Below the pieces are notes generated by a model, which worked only from the letters and a program-made list of their open reading frames with translations, was not told the DNA's origin and did no database searches. Positions 27,320-36,954 of a stretch of DNA of 56,021 nucleotides are shown in pieces; the stretch's first letter is position 1, and each line of letters opens with the position of its first letter. The position numbers were made by a program, and so were the translations under genes. The DNA is from JAZDRH01 sp047470865 (GTDB lineage Bacteria > Pseudomonadota > Gammaproteobacteria > Pseudomonadales > Pseudomonadaceae). The DNA lies in the NCBI RefSeq assembly GCF_047470865.1, contig NZ_JAZDRH010000021.1, forward strand, positions 1 to 56,021. The letters are read 5' to 3'.

Positions 27320-28861
27320 ATGGGAAGTACAGCTTTATTGGAGGTTATGGTAGTCGTATTTTCATTGGCTATTGCAACTACGTTATTTAATAAACGCGTC
27401 TTAGGGCTGCCAGGTGCGATTGGCGTTCCTATTGTTTCTGCTGTTGCGGTATTGGCATTACAGTTTTTGGCAAATAACCTCTTACACAATAACAGCATTA
27501 TTCAAATTAACTTAAATGGTATTAAAGAAGCTGTTCAAAGCATTAACTTTTATGACTTTCTGATCAATGGCGCTATTTGCTTTATCTTGATGGCATCTGC
27601 CTTAAAATTTAAAGTCTCAGACCTTAAAGCCTATTGGAAGCCGATTGGTATTCTAGCCACTATTTCATTGGTGATTTGTGCCTTTATCTTCACCGGCATT
27701 ATGTGGGTTTTCCAAAAATTTGTAATGCAAACAGAAGTGCCTTTCTTAGTGCTATTATTGCTAGGTGCTGCTTTGGGCGCAACAGACCCCATAGGTATTA
27801 AAGGCGTACTAAGTTCAATTAAAGCACCTCACCATTTGATGGTTAAATTAGAAGGTGAATCTTTATTTAACGATGCCATGTGTATTGCCGTCTTTATGAC
27901 AGTATTAGGGCTGATAGGTGGACAAAGTCTATCCATTGGTGCTGTTTTTGGTGATTTACTGTCCGAAATCTTGATTGCAGGTCTCATTGGTTTTGGGTTT
28001 GGCATTGTTGGTTTAAAAATGATGAAAGGCAAGCATGAGCCTGAGTCCTTAATTTTAACCACAGCTTTAGTGGCTGCTGGCTCTTATTTGCTATCACTCT
28101 ATGTGCATGCTTCTGCGCCTATTGCTTGTGTGGTTGCAGGCTTAATTGTAGGTAATCGCTGGCAAGAAATTCTTGAGAAAAAAGAAATTGATGATGTGAA
28201 CCATTTTTGGCATACCATTGAAGGAATTATTAACTCTTTCTTATTTACGCTGATTGGTTTAGAGCTTTTCGTTATCAATTTAACCAGCAAATTATTAATT
28301 GGCGGTGCAGTTGCCTTTATTGTCTTGTTTATAGCGCGCTTTTTAGCTAACTATATGTCATTTCGTTTTACCAGTGTGCATCGTAACAGTTACAACGGTA
28401 GTTTATTTATTCTATCTTGGGCTGGGGTACGTGGTGCCATCTCGTTGGCGCTGATTCTTGCTGTAGCTAATCTGCCTGTTTTGAAAGAGTACAGTGAAAT
28501 TTTATTAGGCTATGTGTTCTTTAGTGTGCTGTTCTCAGGCTTGGTCTGTGGTTTGGGGTTGCCGCAAGTTATTAACGCCTTTTACCATAATGAAAATGAA
28601 GACACTAAAGGCTTTAAAGGATACTACCAACGTTTCTGCCATAAGTTTAACCGTAGTGGTGTTAAATACCATATTGTTGATACCCCCTTGGGCGAGTCAG
28701 TACAGGTATATAACACCGAAGTGGTTTCTGAGCAGATTGTTAAAGAAACGGTGGCTGGCGAGAGCGAAACAACACGTAATGATGCTCATGTTCAAGCGCA
28801 AGAAGAATATCAAGCCGTACAAAAAGAAGTAGATCGTTTAGAAAATCCTGAAAACTTCTAG
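27320..28861 (+). CDS. CPA1-family cation:proton antiporter
   Basis: 513 residues, about 12 helices. The ion-binding region reads GATDPIGIKGVL and the next helix GESLFNDAMCIAVF, the signatures of NhaP-like monovalent cation/proton exchangers. The C-terminal ~75 residues are hydrophilic and cytoplasmic. AAGGA lies 6 bases before the ATG. It likely exports Na+ or K+ for protons, and a link with the Na+-pumping NQR and Na+/proline uptake in this window is only inferred. It lies between the two Pseudomonas-like gene runs. Confidence 0.9.
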   Translation: MGSTALLEVMVVVFSLAIATTLFNKRVLGLPGAIGVPIVSAVAVLALQFLANNLLHNNSIIQINLNGIKEAVQSINFYDFLINGAICFILMASALKFKVSDLKAYWKPIGILATISLVICAFIFTGIMWVFQKFVMQTEVPFLVLLLLGAALGATDPIGIKGVLSSIKAPHHLMVKLEGESLFNDAMCIAVFMTVLGLIGGQSLSIGAVFGDLLSEILIAGLIGFGFGIVGLKMMKGKHEPESLILTTALVAAGSYLLSLYVHASAPIACVVAGLIVGNRWQEILEKKEIDDVNHFWHTIEGIINSFLFTLIGLELFVINLTSKLLIGGAVAFIVLFIARFLANYMSFRFTSVHRNSYNGSLFILSWAGVRGAISLALILAVANLPVLKEYSEILLGYVFFSVLFSGLVCGLGLPQVINAFYHNENEDTKGFKGYYQRFCHKFNRSGVKYHIVDTPLGESVQVYNTEVVSEQIVKETVAGESETTRNDAHVQAQEEYQAVQKEVDRLENPENF

Positions 28862-28881
28862 AGAAACTATGTAACATCACA

Positions 28882-28926
28882 ATAAGTCCGCACCCTATAA
28901 AGTGGTTTGCGGACTTATATTTTAGA
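28882..28926. terminator. Bidirectional terminator between convergent genes
   Basis: An 11-bp perfect stem ATAAGTCCGCA (28882-28892) / TGCGGACTTAT (28908-28918) with a 15-base loop. T-rich DNA follows on the plus strand. It lies between the antiporter and the minus-strand DedA-PAP2 gene. Confidence 0.8.
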
Positions 28927-28929
28927 TAG

Positions 28930-30240
28930 TTAATAATGGTATACAGCTAGTGCTGTGCCTAACTTCCAGCTAATAAGTGCGATAAAGACACAGAGGCAGA
29001 CAGCACCCATAATTGCCAGTTGGCGAGCAGGGATAGGATTAAAAGGATAACGCTGTGCTAGTTGTAACATGAACGCACAGCTTAAACTGCCCACCATAGC
29101 GCCTGCTATCACATCACTTGGCCAGTGCGCACCTAAATAAATACGAGAGATACCTACAGCAATGGCGGGTACTACAGCAAGCATCAGGCATAGTATGCGT
29201 CCTCGTGGAATTTGCCCGCGGCTAATTAAAACGCCTAATACTAGAAAAAATGCAAAACTGGCAGAAGTATGTCCGCTAGGTAGACTGTATCCAGAGTAGG
29301 GTTCAAGGAGTAACTCTGGACGTGGGCGCTGAAAAATAAACTTTAAAATGGTATTGGTGGTAACTGCGATGCCAATGGTGCCTAAGGAAAAAATCAGTGC
29401 ACGATAATGTTTATAAAATAGTAAGAAAGCACAGAGTGTAGCTATGACAATCAATTGAGTTTTAACGTCAGCAATACGGGTAATAATTACCATCAACCTA
29501 TCAAGATCAACAGAACGAGCAAGCTGTGTTAGATGCTGAATATGCAAGTCAAAGCTATTAAGATAACGCCAGCCAAAAAGAATACTGATCAATAATAGTG
29601 CAGCGCTGCACATAACTGCAAAATGAGTCCATGTGCGCTGGCGTGTTGTACCAACCAAAGCTACGGCTAACACTAGAAGAATACCACTGGCTATCCAAGC
29701 AAATTCCCACCAAAAATGCTCAGGAACAGTGGTATCTATAGCGGCACCTACCAGCCAAGCCGGTGCACTATAAGCAATGGCCCAGCCCAGTGCCGCTAAG
29801 AGGCTCACCATGCTAAAGGTTAGACTATTCATTTTTAGCATGCCAGCCGTCATAGGTAATAGTGGGCGTAATGGACCGATAAATCGGCCAATAAATAGAC
29901 CAATAACCCCGAAACGATTGAAATAAACCTCGGCTTGATTTAACCATTGAGGGTGGCTGCGTAAAAGCGGTAGTTTTTGCACATTGTTTTTTAACTTAAA
30001 ACCTAAGAAATAAGATAAGAAATCACCAAGCAAGCCACCCGCCCATGCCCATAAAATCACTTGCCAAAGTGGCATGTTAATTTTCCCAGCCAATGCAGTT
30101 ACAGCAAACATCATGACTACACCTGGCATAATAAGACCAACAAGAGCTAAGCACTCCAGCAAGGCAATAAGAAAGATACTCAGGCCTAGCCAATTGCTAT
30201 TGGCTTCAAGAAATACTAAAAACTGATTAAAAAATTCCAT
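28930..30240 (-). CDS. DedA-PAP2 fusion membrane phosphatase
   Basis: 436 residues with two modules. Residues ~1-200 are a DedA/SNARE-associated domain with GRFIGPLRPLLPMTAG, the motif of undecaprenyl-phosphate or lipid flippases. Residues ~215-430 are a PAP2 phosphatase with K-x6-RP (KFIFQRPRP), YSLPSGHTSASFAF and SRIYLGAHWPSDVIAG, that is, all three catalytic motifs. Such fusions occur in Pseudomonas relatives. A likely job is to dephosphorylate and move a lipid phosphate such as undecaprenyl pyrophosphate, which is inferred. Its ATG overlaps the stop of the glycosylase gene by one base. Confidence 0.9.
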   Translation of the reverse strand: MEFFNQFLVFLEANSNWLGLSIFLIALLECLALVGLIMPGVVMMFAVTALAGKINMPLWQVILWAWAGGLLGDFLSYFLGFKLKNNVQKLPLLRSHPQWLNQAEVYFNRFGVIGLFIGRFIGPLRPLLPMTAGMLKMNSLTFSMVSLLAALGWAIAYSAPAWLVGAAIDTTVPEHFWWEFAWIASGILLVLAVALVGTTRQRTWTHFAVMCSAALLLISILFGWRYLNSFDLHIQHLTQLARSVDLDRLMVIITRIADVKTQLIVIATLCAFLLFYKHYRALIFSLGTIGIAVTTNTILKFIFQRPRPELLLEPYSGYSLPSGHTSASFAFFLVLGVLISRGQIPRGRILCLMLAVVPAIAVGISRIYLGAHWPSDVIAGAMVGSLSCAFMLQLAQRYPFNPIPARQLAIMGAVCLCVFIALISWKLGTALAVYHY

Positions 30241-30944
30241 TAGAGATTCACTAATACTCGGTAGTCTTGGTTTTCAATTTGCCCGCGGCGCAGCGGGTTT
30301 TTTGTGCAATAAGGTGCAAAATCGCTATCAACGAAACGATAAGGCAAGTCTTCATCGCGCCCTTGTGGAATACCTAGACGCTTGGTTTGCAAAATGGTTG
30401 CAGGTTTGAGCGCGCAATCATCAACAAATAAACGTTGTGTATCAAAGGGTTGAGCGTCCCAGTCAGGCACTTTTAAGCCAAGACTGCGACATAATAATGT
30501 TTGACCTGCGCATAAACGTCCAATACTACGTTGACTACCATCTCTATTTGGATTGTTTTCTTGCAAGATAGACAGGCTAGATTCAGGCGAGATTGCATCA
30601 AAATAAGGAAAGGCGGATTTGATCAGCACTGCATTGCCTGCGCCTTTAGCACTAAAATTTAACGAGTCGCCTCCACGCGCGTAATACATGTAAATAATGC
30701 CGCCATCCATAAATAAAGCTTTGCGCTTTTCAGTATAGCCTAGTGATGCATGGCTACCTTTGTCGGAAAGTAAATAGGCTTCAGTTTCAATAATGCGCAC
30801 ACTCAGCCAATGCCCATTAAAACGATGACGAATCACTTTGCCGAGCAAGGCTTTAGCCAGTGTTAACGCATCTTGATTAAAAAAATCAGTAGCTAAGGGG
30901 GTGGCTGTCTGCCATGGAAGTGAGGTCGTAAGTGTCATAATCAA
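30240..30944 (-). CDS. mpg: 3-methyladenine DNA glycosylase, AAG/Mpg family
   Basis: Removes alkylated and deaminated purines from DNA. 234 residues: RIIETEAYLLSDKGSHASLG contains the active-site Glu, then YTEKRKALFMDGGIIYMYYARG and NAVLIKSAFP follow, and the C-terminal part has GRLCAGQTLLCRSLGL and NQDYRVL. It diverges from proA with ~120 bases between and is coupled to the downstream membrane phosphatase, an odd functional pairing kept from Pseudomonas-like order. Confidence 0.92.
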   Translation of the reverse strand: MIMTLTTSLPWQTATPLATDFFNQDALTLAKALLGKVIRHRFNGHWLSVRIIETEAYLLSDKGSHASLGYTEKRKALFMDGGIIYMYYARGGDSLNFSAKGAGNAVLIKSAFPYFDAISPESSLSILQENNPNRDGSQRSIGRLCAGQTLLCRSLGLKVPDWDAQPFDTQRLFVDDCALKPATILQTKRLGIPQGRDEDLPYRFVDSDFAPYCTKNPLRRGQIENQDYRVLVNL

Positions 30945-31027
30945 ATAAGTAGCACTTTAAACAGTGCATTATCAGTAAATAAAAGATAAATTAATGAGTT
31001 CTTGTGCGCTTTATATAAAGGTGCAGC

Positions 31028-31033
31028 TATAAT
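31028..31033 (+). promoter_or_regulatory. Candidate -10 element for proA
   Basis: A perfect TATAAT at 31028-31033, 33 bases before the proA ATG. No convincing -35 at the usual distance: TTGTGC at 31002 is 20 bases away. Treat as tentative. Confidence 0.35.
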
Positions 31034-31066
31034 CCACAGTTTAATAGAATAATTGGTTTATGAATA

Positions 31067-32332
31067 ATGACCGAGTCCGTACTTGAATATATGCAGCGTC
31101 TCGGCCAGGCCGCGCGCCAAGCTTCCAGAGTATTAGCGCGCGCGAGCACGGCACAGAAGAATCAAGCCTTACTAGCTATGGCCAATGCGCTTGACGCCTC
31201 GCGTGTTGAGCTACTGGCTGCGAATCAACTAGATTTAACAGCAGGGCGCGATAATGGCTTAACAGAAGCTATGTTAGATCGCTTAGCACTTACACCTGAG
31301 CGTATTGACGAGATGATTACAGGCTTGCGGCAAGTCGCTAATCTGGCAGATCCTGTTGGCGAAATTCGTGACATGCACTATGTGCCCAGTGGTATTCAAG
31401 TAGGTAAAATGCGTGTGCCGTTAGGGGTTGTTGGGATTATTTATGAGTCACGCCCCAATGTCACCATAGAAGCTGCTAGTTTATGTTTAAAGTCAGGCAA
31501 TGCAACAATCTTGCGTGGCGGCTCAGAGGCGATCCACTCTAACCAAGCCTTAGCTAAGTGCATAGTCGCAGGATTGGAAGCTGCAGGCTTGCCGAATACT
31601 AGCGTGCAAGTAGTTAATACTACAGATAGAGAAGCGGTTGGCGCATTAATTAGCATGCCTGAGTTTGTTGATGTGATTGTGCCACGTGGTGGTAAGGGAT
31701 TAATTGAACGCATTAGTCGTGATGCAAAAGTACCAGTGATTAAACATCTAGATGGTGTTTGCCATCTGTATATTGATCAAGCCGCTAATGCGCAAATGGC
31801 AATTCGTGTGGCTGATAATGCGAAAACTCAGCGTTACTCACCCTGTAATGCGATGGAAACCTTATTAGTACATAGCAATCGTATTGAGGATGTGCTCAAA
31901 CCTTTAGCTAAGATACTGCAAGCTAAAAACGTAGAATTACGTGGTTGTATGCGTACACAAGCCGCTTTAGGAAATTTTGTAAAACTAGCGAGTGAAGAAG
32001 ACTGGTACGCTGAGTATAATGCACCAGTCTTAGCGATTAAGATTCTTGATAGCATGGAACAGGCGATTGAGCATATTAATCAGTATGGTTCACACCATAC
32101 GGATGGCATTATCACGGAAAACTATACAGATGCGCGCCAATTCCTAACTGCAGTTGATTCAAGCTCCGTTATTGTGAACGCTTCAACACGTTTTGCTGAT
32201 GGTTTTGAGTATGGTTTAGGCGCTGAAATTGGTATTTCAACCGATAAACTGCATGCTCGCGGCCCTGTTGGCTTGTTAGGGCTAACAAGTGAAAAATATA
32301 TAGTTTTTGGTGATGGACACATTCGTGGCTAA
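31067..32332 (+). CDS. proA: Gamma-glutamyl phosphate reductase
   Basis: Second step of proline synthesis: reduces gamma-glutamyl phosphate to glutamate semialdehyde with NADPH. 421 residues, family length. Features: GVVGIIYESRPNVT, the catalytic Cys in YSPCNAMETLL, and EYGLGAEIGISTDKLHARGPVG near the end. It overlaps nadD if that gene starts at its GTG. Confidence 0.96.
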   Translation: MTESVLEYMQRLGQAARQASRVLARASTAQKNQALLAMANALDASRVELLAANQLDLTAGRDNGLTEAMLDRLALTPERIDEMITGLRQVANLADPVGEIRDMHYVPSGIQVGKMRVPLGVVGIIYESRPNVTIEAASLCLKSGNATILRGGSEAIHSNQALAKCIVAGLEAAGLPNTSVQVVNTTDREAVGALISMPEFVDVIVPRGGKGLIERISRDAKVPVIKHLDGVCHLYIDQAANAQMAIRVADNAKTQRYSPCNAMETLLVHSNRIEDVLKPLAKILQAKNVELRGCMRTQAALGNFVKLASEEDWYAEYNAPVLAIKILDSMEQAIEHINQYGSHHTDGIITENYTDARQFLTAVDSSSVIVNASTRFADGFEYGLGAEIGISTDKLHARGPVGLLGLTSEKYIVFGDGHIRG

Positions 32333-32963
32333 ACGCATTGGCATTTTTGGAGGCACTTTTAACCCTATTCATATAGGGCATTTGCGTAGTGCCTTAGAAG
32401 TGATGGAGAGCTACCACTTAGATGAGCTACGCCTCATGCCTAATGCATTGCCACCACACAGAGCCAAACCCGCAGCGAATGCACTGCAGCGTTTAACTAT
32501 GGTGCAATTAGCCGTACAAGATGTACAAGGCCTATCGGTTGATGATCTAGAGTTACAACGTGATACCCCGTCATGGACAATTGACACTTTGCTGGTATTG
32601 CGCCAGCAATTGAGCACAGATGATCAGCTGCTCTTGATCTTAGGTTGGGACGCGTTTTGTGGACTACCTACATGGCATCGCTGGCAAGAAATACTCCAGC
32701 ATTGCCATCTTTTGGTACTTCAACGACCAGATTTTGATGTTGAAGCACCACAAACATTACGTGATTTGATTGCAGCTCGTGCGGTGGCGAGCCCGCAAGC
32801 TTTGCAAGGTCCAGCAGGGCAGATTAGTTTTGTTTGGCAAACACCGCTGGCGGTATCGGCAACCCAAATACGCCAGCGTTTAGCCCAAAATCTATCGGTG
32901 CGTTTTTTAGTGCCAGATACGGTTTTGAACTATATTCAAACACAAGGACTCTATCAGTCCTAG
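32325..32963 (+). CDS. nadD: Nicotinate-nucleotide adenylyltransferase
   Basis: Adenylates nicotinate mononucleotide in NAD synthesis. 212 residues: GGTFNPIHIGHL with the HxGH motif at the N-terminus and VSATQIRQRL near the end. I chose GTG 32325 (MAKRIGIFGG), which matches Pseudomonas NadD and overlaps proA by 8 bases. ATG 32313 (MDTFVAKRIG) is a real alternative. NadD-RsfS-RlmH is a widely conserved neighbourhood. Confidence 0.95.
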   Translation: MAKRIGIFGGTFNPIHIGHLRSALEVMESYHLDELRLMPNALPPHRAKPAANALQRLTMVQLAVQDVQGLSVDDLELQRDTPSWTIDTLLVLRQQLSTDDQLLLILGWDAFCGLPTWHRWQEILQHCHLLVLQRPDFDVEAPQTLRDLIAARAVASPQALQGPAGQISFVWQTPLAVSATQIRQRLAQNLSVRFLVPDTVLNYIQTQGLYQS

Positions 32964-32983
32964 TCATAGGTAAATACAGATTT

Positions 32984-33343
32984 ATGCAGAGTGAAAATTT
33001 AGTAAAAGTAGTAATTGATGCCTTAGAAGAATTGAAAGGTAAGGATATTGTTACTATTGATGTACGCGGTAAAACCAGCATTACTGATTATATGGTAGTT
33101 GCCTCGGGAGCATCTAACCGCCAAGTTAAAGCTATGGCGCAAAATGTGATTGAGAAAGTAAAAGAACAAGGTGTTAAACCACTAGGTAATGAAGGTATGG
33201 ACTCAGGTGAGTGGGCTTTAATTGACCTTAACGCCGTAGTAGTGCATGTGATGCAACCAGCAACACGCGAGTTTTATGATCTTGAGCGTTTATGGCAGGG
33301 AGCAGAACAAAGCCGCGCGAACCACGAAGAAGGGCAAGAGTAA
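32984..33343 (+). CDS. rsfS: Ribosome silencing factor RsfS
   Basis: Binds ribosomal protein uL14 and blocks subunit joining when nutrients are short. 119 residues: DIVTIDVRGKTSITDYMVVASG and NEGMDSGEWALIDL are conserved family segments. I chose ATG 32984 (MQSENLVKVV), because the open frame to 32834 only reads through nadD. The stop overlaps the rlmH start by one base. Confidence 0.95.
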   Translation: MQSENLVKVVIDALEELKGKDIVTIDVRGKTSITDYMVVASGASNRQVKAMAQNVIEKVKEQGVKPLGNEGMDSGEWALIDLNAVVVHVMQPATREFYDLERLWQGAEQSRANHEEGQE

Positions 33344-33810
33344 TGCGTATACGCCTAATTGCGGTAGGTAGTAAAATGCCGCGTTGGGTGGAAATGGGGT
33401 GGCAAGAGTATGTAAAACGCTTGCCATCTGATTTACCGCTAGAGCTGGTAGAAATTCCGCTTACGACCCGTGGTAAAAACGCTGATATTCAACGACTGAT
33501 TCGCCAGGAAGGTGAAGCTATGTTGGCTAAAGTTCAACCAGGTGAAAAGATAGTTACCTTAGAAGTAACTGGAAAACCGTGGAGTACTGAACAACTTGCG
33601 CAAGAACTAGAGCGCTGGCGCTTAGATGCACGTAATATAAACCTAATGGTGGGTGGGCCTGAAGGGCTTGCGCCTGAGGTATGCGCTAGAAGTGAGCAAC
33701 GTTGGTCGCTTTCGCCCCTAACACTACCGCACCCATTAGTAAGAGTACTGCTTGGCGAGCAAATTTATCGCGCATGGACGGTATTGTCTGGGCACCCTTA
33801 TCATAAGTAG
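33343..33810 (+). CDS. rlmH: 23S rRNA pseudouridine-1915 N3-methyltransferase
   Basis: SPOUT methyltransferase acting on the 70S ribosome. 155 residues, exactly the usual size, starting MRIRLIAVGSKMPRWV. The SAM knot residues appear as MVGGPEGLAPEV and the C-terminal RVLLGEQIYRAW segment is intact. Coupled to rsfS. Confidence 0.97.
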   Translation: MRIRLIAVGSKMPRWVEMGWQEYVKRLPSDLPLELVEIPLTTRGKNADIQRLIRQEGEAMLAKVQPGEKIVTLEVTGKPWSTEQLAQELERWRLDARNINLMVGGPEGLAPEVCARSEQRWSLSPLTLPHPLVRVLLGEQIYRAWTVLSGHPYHK

Positions 33811-33819
33811 TTGATTGAT

Positions 33820-35715
33820 ATGAGCGATCCTATTCACCTAAATAGTTATCAGCGTGATGCAAGAATAGCGCGCAGCCGTGTTTTGGTCAGTGCAGGGCTG
33901 GTGCTGTTAGCGTTTATAGGTTTATTGGTTCAGCTCTATATTTTGCAAGTGGTTAACTTTGATGTTTATACCACGCGTGCTGAAAATAACCGCATTCATA
34001 CGCGGGCATTACCCCCTCCTCGTGGCTTAATTTATGACCGTAATGGCGTACTCTTAGCTGAAAATCGCGTTAGTTTTAGTTTAATGTTCACCCTTGAACG
34101 AGTAGGTAAAAATAAAAACTGGCGTGAAGTGCTTGATAAGTTGGTTGAGGTTTTACAGCTTAGCCCAGAAGAGCGAGAAACCTTTGAGAGGCGTGCATTA
34201 CAAAGCCGGCGTCCTTTTGAACCAGCATTAATTATGAGCGGCTTGACTGAAGAGCAGCGAGCGCTCTTTGCGATTAACCAACATTTATTGCCTGGAATTG
34301 AAGAAGATGTGCAGTTTGTACGTCATTACCCACAAGGCGAACATTTCACTCATACCGTTGGTTATGTAGGGCGTATTAATAGTGAAGAACTGAAAAAGCT
34401 AGACCCAGTGTTATATGGTGGTACTAACTTTATTGGCAAGACAGGTATTGAACGCTTTTATGAAGAACAGCTTCTAGGCCAAGTAGGTGTTGAAGAGGTC
34501 GAAACTAATGCACGCGGTCGTGTACTACGTGTACTTAGCCGTACTGAGCCTATTGCTGGTAAAGATATTTACCTAACCTTAGATACCAAGTTGCAAGCTG
34601 CTGCTGAACAGGCATTAGGCGGCCGAAGAGGCGCTATCGTTGCTATCCAAGTCAATACAGGTGAAATACTGGCGATGGTCAGTCAGCCTAGTTTTGATCC
34701 TAACCAGTTTGTATTAGGCATTGGTTTTAAAGCGTATGCTGACTTACGTGATTCTATTGACGCGCCGTTATTTAACCGTTTTGCCCGTGGCTTATATCCA
34801 CCAGGCTCTGTAATTAAGCCAATGGGAATTGTCTCAGGTCTAGAATCGGGAAAAATTAATTTAAATACCAAAGTATTTGATCCAGGTTATTTTCAGCTAA
34901 AAAATAGCACGCATAAATTTCGAAATTGGAATCGTTATGGCGATGGCTGGGTAGATATTAGACTGTCGCTGGCGCGCTCAAATGACACTTTTTTCTATGA
35001 AATGGCCAATGAAATGGGCGTTAAACTGTTGCATAAGCATATGTCACAGTTTGGTTTTGGCCAGCGAGTTGGTTTAGATGTGGACGGAGAAACGGCCGGC
35101 TTAATGCCTTCGCCTGAATGGAAACAGCGCCGCTTTAAGCAAGTATGGTTTCCTGGTGAAACGGTAATGTTAGGTATTGGTCAAGGCTATATGCAAACCA
35201 CGCCTATTCAAATGGCACAAGCGACTGTGCTCATGGCAACTAATGGTAAGTGGATTCGCCCGCACTTAGCAAAAACTATTGGTGGTGAGAAGCCTATTGA
35301 CCCTGATCCTATGCCGGACATTGAGGTTTCTAATCCTAAATTTTGGGAGATAGCTCGCGAAGGTATGGAAGACGTCATGCATGGTGCCCGAGGTACTGCT
35401 CGTGGCACAGGCAATTCAGCTATGTATCGCATGGCTGGTAAAAGTGGTACGGCCCAGGTTAAGTCTATCCCACAAGGTGAGCGTTATAATCGAGATAAAT
35501 TAAATGAGCGTTTACGCGACCATGCCCTTTTTGTGGCCTATGCGCCAGCCAAAAAGCCTGAAATTGCAGTGGCTGTTATGGTAGAAAATGGTGAGGCAGG
35601 GGCAAGGGTGGCATCACCTGTGGCTAAAGCCGTTTTAGATGCTTGGTTGCTGGATGAAAATGGGGTGGTCAAAGAGGAGTATCGTGATGGTACTGAAAAG
35701 GGCGTTCATCAATGA
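33820..35715 (+). CDS. mrdA: Penicillin-binding protein 2, elongasome transpeptidase
   Basis: Cross-links peptidoglycan during rod elongation together with RodA. About 631 residues: a membrane helix near 22-45, a pedestal domain, then the transpeptidase with S330-VI-K333 (PPGSVIKP), the SND triad in ARSNDTFFYE (commonly SCD in relatives), and KSGTAQ. S330 has the same number as in E. coli PBP2. I prefer ATG 33820 over TTG 33811, though neither has a clear ribosome site. rodA overlaps its end by 4 bases. Confidence 0.95.
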   Translation: MSDPIHLNSYQRDARIARSRVLVSAGLVLLAFIGLLVQLYILQVVNFDVYTTRAENNRIHTRALPPPRGLIYDRNGVLLAENRVSFSLMFTLERVGKNKNWREVLDKLVEVLQLSPEERETFERRALQSRRPFEPALIMSGLTEEQRALFAINQHLLPGIEEDVQFVRHYPQGEHFTHTVGYVGRINSEELKKLDPVLYGGTNFIGKTGIERFYEEQLLGQVGVEEVETNARGRVLRVLSRTEPIAGKDIYLTLDTKLQAAAEQALGGRRGAIVAIQVNTGEILAMVSQPSFDPNQFVLGIGFKAYADLRDSIDAPLFNRFARGLYPPGSVIKPMGIVSGLESGKINLNTKVFDPGYFQLKNSTHKFRNWNRYGDGWVDIRLSLARSNDTFFYEMANEMGVKLLHKHMSQFGFGQRVGLDVDGETAGLMPSPEWKQRRFKQVWFPGETVMLGIGQGYMQTTPIQMAQATVLMATNGKWIRPHLAKTIGGEKPIDPDPMPDIEVSNPKFWEIAREGMEDVMHGARGTARGTGNSAMYRMAGKSGTAQVKSIPQGERYNRDKLNERLRDHALFVAYAPAKKPEIAVAVMVENGEAGARVASPVAKAVLDAWLLDENGVVKEEYRDGTEKGVHQ

Positions 35716-36851
35716 ATTTTGACTCCAGCTTACCAAAAGGTGATTTAGTCCAACGACGTGCCAGTCTCTTGCATCGTTTGCATATTGATGGTTGGTTGCT
35801 GTTATTTTTATTAATGATTGCTGGTATTGGCTTGGTAGTACTTTATTCTGCCAGTAGTAAAAGCATAGATATGGTGACTAAACAGGCCAGCTCCTTTGGT
35901 GTTGGCCTATTAGTGATGATTTTTATCGCACAAATTGAACCTCGATTTATTGCCCGCTGGACATGGCTTGGTTACTTTCTAGGTCTGATTCTACTCATTG
36001 TGGTAGATGTTGTAGGGCATAATGCCATGGGGGCTACACGTTGGATTAATATTCCAGGGGTTATTCGCTTCCAGCCGGCTGAATTTATGAAAATCGCCAT
36101 GCCTTGTACCATTGCATGGTATATCGCCAAATATAGTTTGCCGCCAACACTAAAGCATTTATCTATTAGTGCTGTGGCGCTGCTATTACCTTTTGTTTTG
36201 ATTGCACGTCAGCCAGACTTAGGAACAGCGTTGCTAGTTTTAGCCTCTGGGGTTTTTGCATTGTTTCTAGGTGGTTTGCGTTGGGGATGGATTGCAGGTG
36301 CGGTTGCAGCTGCTATCCCAGCCGCTGTAGGCTTATGGTATTTCTATATGCATGACTACCAAAAGCGTCGTGTACTTACCTTATTTGACCCTAGTCTTGA
36401 CCCTTTAGGTGCCGGTTGGAATATTAACCAGTCACAAATAGCCATTGGCTCAGGTGGTATCTTTGGCAAGGGTTATCTATTAGGCACTCAATCCCATTTA
36501 GACTTTTTACCAGAAAGCCATACTGATTTTATTGTTGCAGTATTAGCAGAAGAGTTTGGAATGGTGGGTGTGGGGCTATTATTAATACTTTACACCTTAC
36601 TCATTATGCGTGGCTTAGTAATAGCTGCACAGGCGCAAAGTGTTTTTGGAAAGCTTTTAGCAGGTTCACTAACCCTTACTTTCTTTGTTTATGTTTTTGT
36701 AAATATAGGCATGGTCAGCGGAATTTTACCTATTGTAGGTGTACCTTTACCCTTTATTAGCTATGGTGGTACTTCAATTGTCACCTTGTTAGCTGGATTT
36801 GGTATTTTGATGTCAATTCATACACACCGAAAATGGATTGTGCCGACTTAA
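35712..36851 (+). CDS. rodA: Peptidoglycan glycosyltransferase RodA
   Basis: SEDS-family polymerase that builds glycan strands from lipid II in the elongasome. 379 residues, about 10 helices: ATRWINIPGVIRFQPAEFMK, ARQPDLGTALLVLASG, LPESHTDFIVAVLAEEFG and VPLPFISYGGTSI are hallmark segments. It overlaps mrdA by 4 bases, matching the physical RodA-PBP2 pair. Confidence 0.97.
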   Translation: MNFDSSLPKGDLVQRRASLLHRLHIDGWLLLFLLMIAGIGLVVLYSASSKSIDMVTKQASSFGVGLLVMIFIAQIEPRFIARWTWLGYFLGLILLIVVDVVGHNAMGATRWINIPGVIRFQPAEFMKIAMPCTIAWYIAKYSLPPTLKHLSISAVALLLPFVLIARQPDLGTALLVLASGVFALFLGGLRWGWIAGAVAAAIPAAVGLWYFYMHDYQKRRVLTLFDPSLDPLGAGWNINQSQIAIGSGGIFGKGYLLGTQSHLDFLPESHTDFIVAVLAEEFGMVGVGLLLILYTLLIMRGLVIAAQAQSVFGKLLAGSLTLTFFVYVFVNIGMVSGILPIVGVPLPFISYGGTSIVTLLAGFGILMSIHTHRKWIVPT

Positions 36852-36918
36852 TGCAGAGAAAAATAGATTATTTTGCAAAAAAGTCATGCTGCAAATCGCA
36901 AGTTATTAGCCTTATGGG

Positions 36919-36924
36919 TATAAT
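36919..36924 (+). promoter_or_regulatory. Candidate -10 element for xpt
   Basis: A perfect TATAAT at 36919-36924, 30 bases before the xpt ATG. No strong -35 hexamer. I looked for a purine riboswitch in the ~100-base leader and found none. Confidence 0.35.
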
Positions 36925-36954
36925 TACTTTTTGCAAATACTGGATTAGCTTTAC

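Noticed and set aside
36852..36954. Purine riboswitch upstream of xpt
   Set aside because: The leader is only ~30 bases after the likely -10 and lacks the conserved junction sequences.
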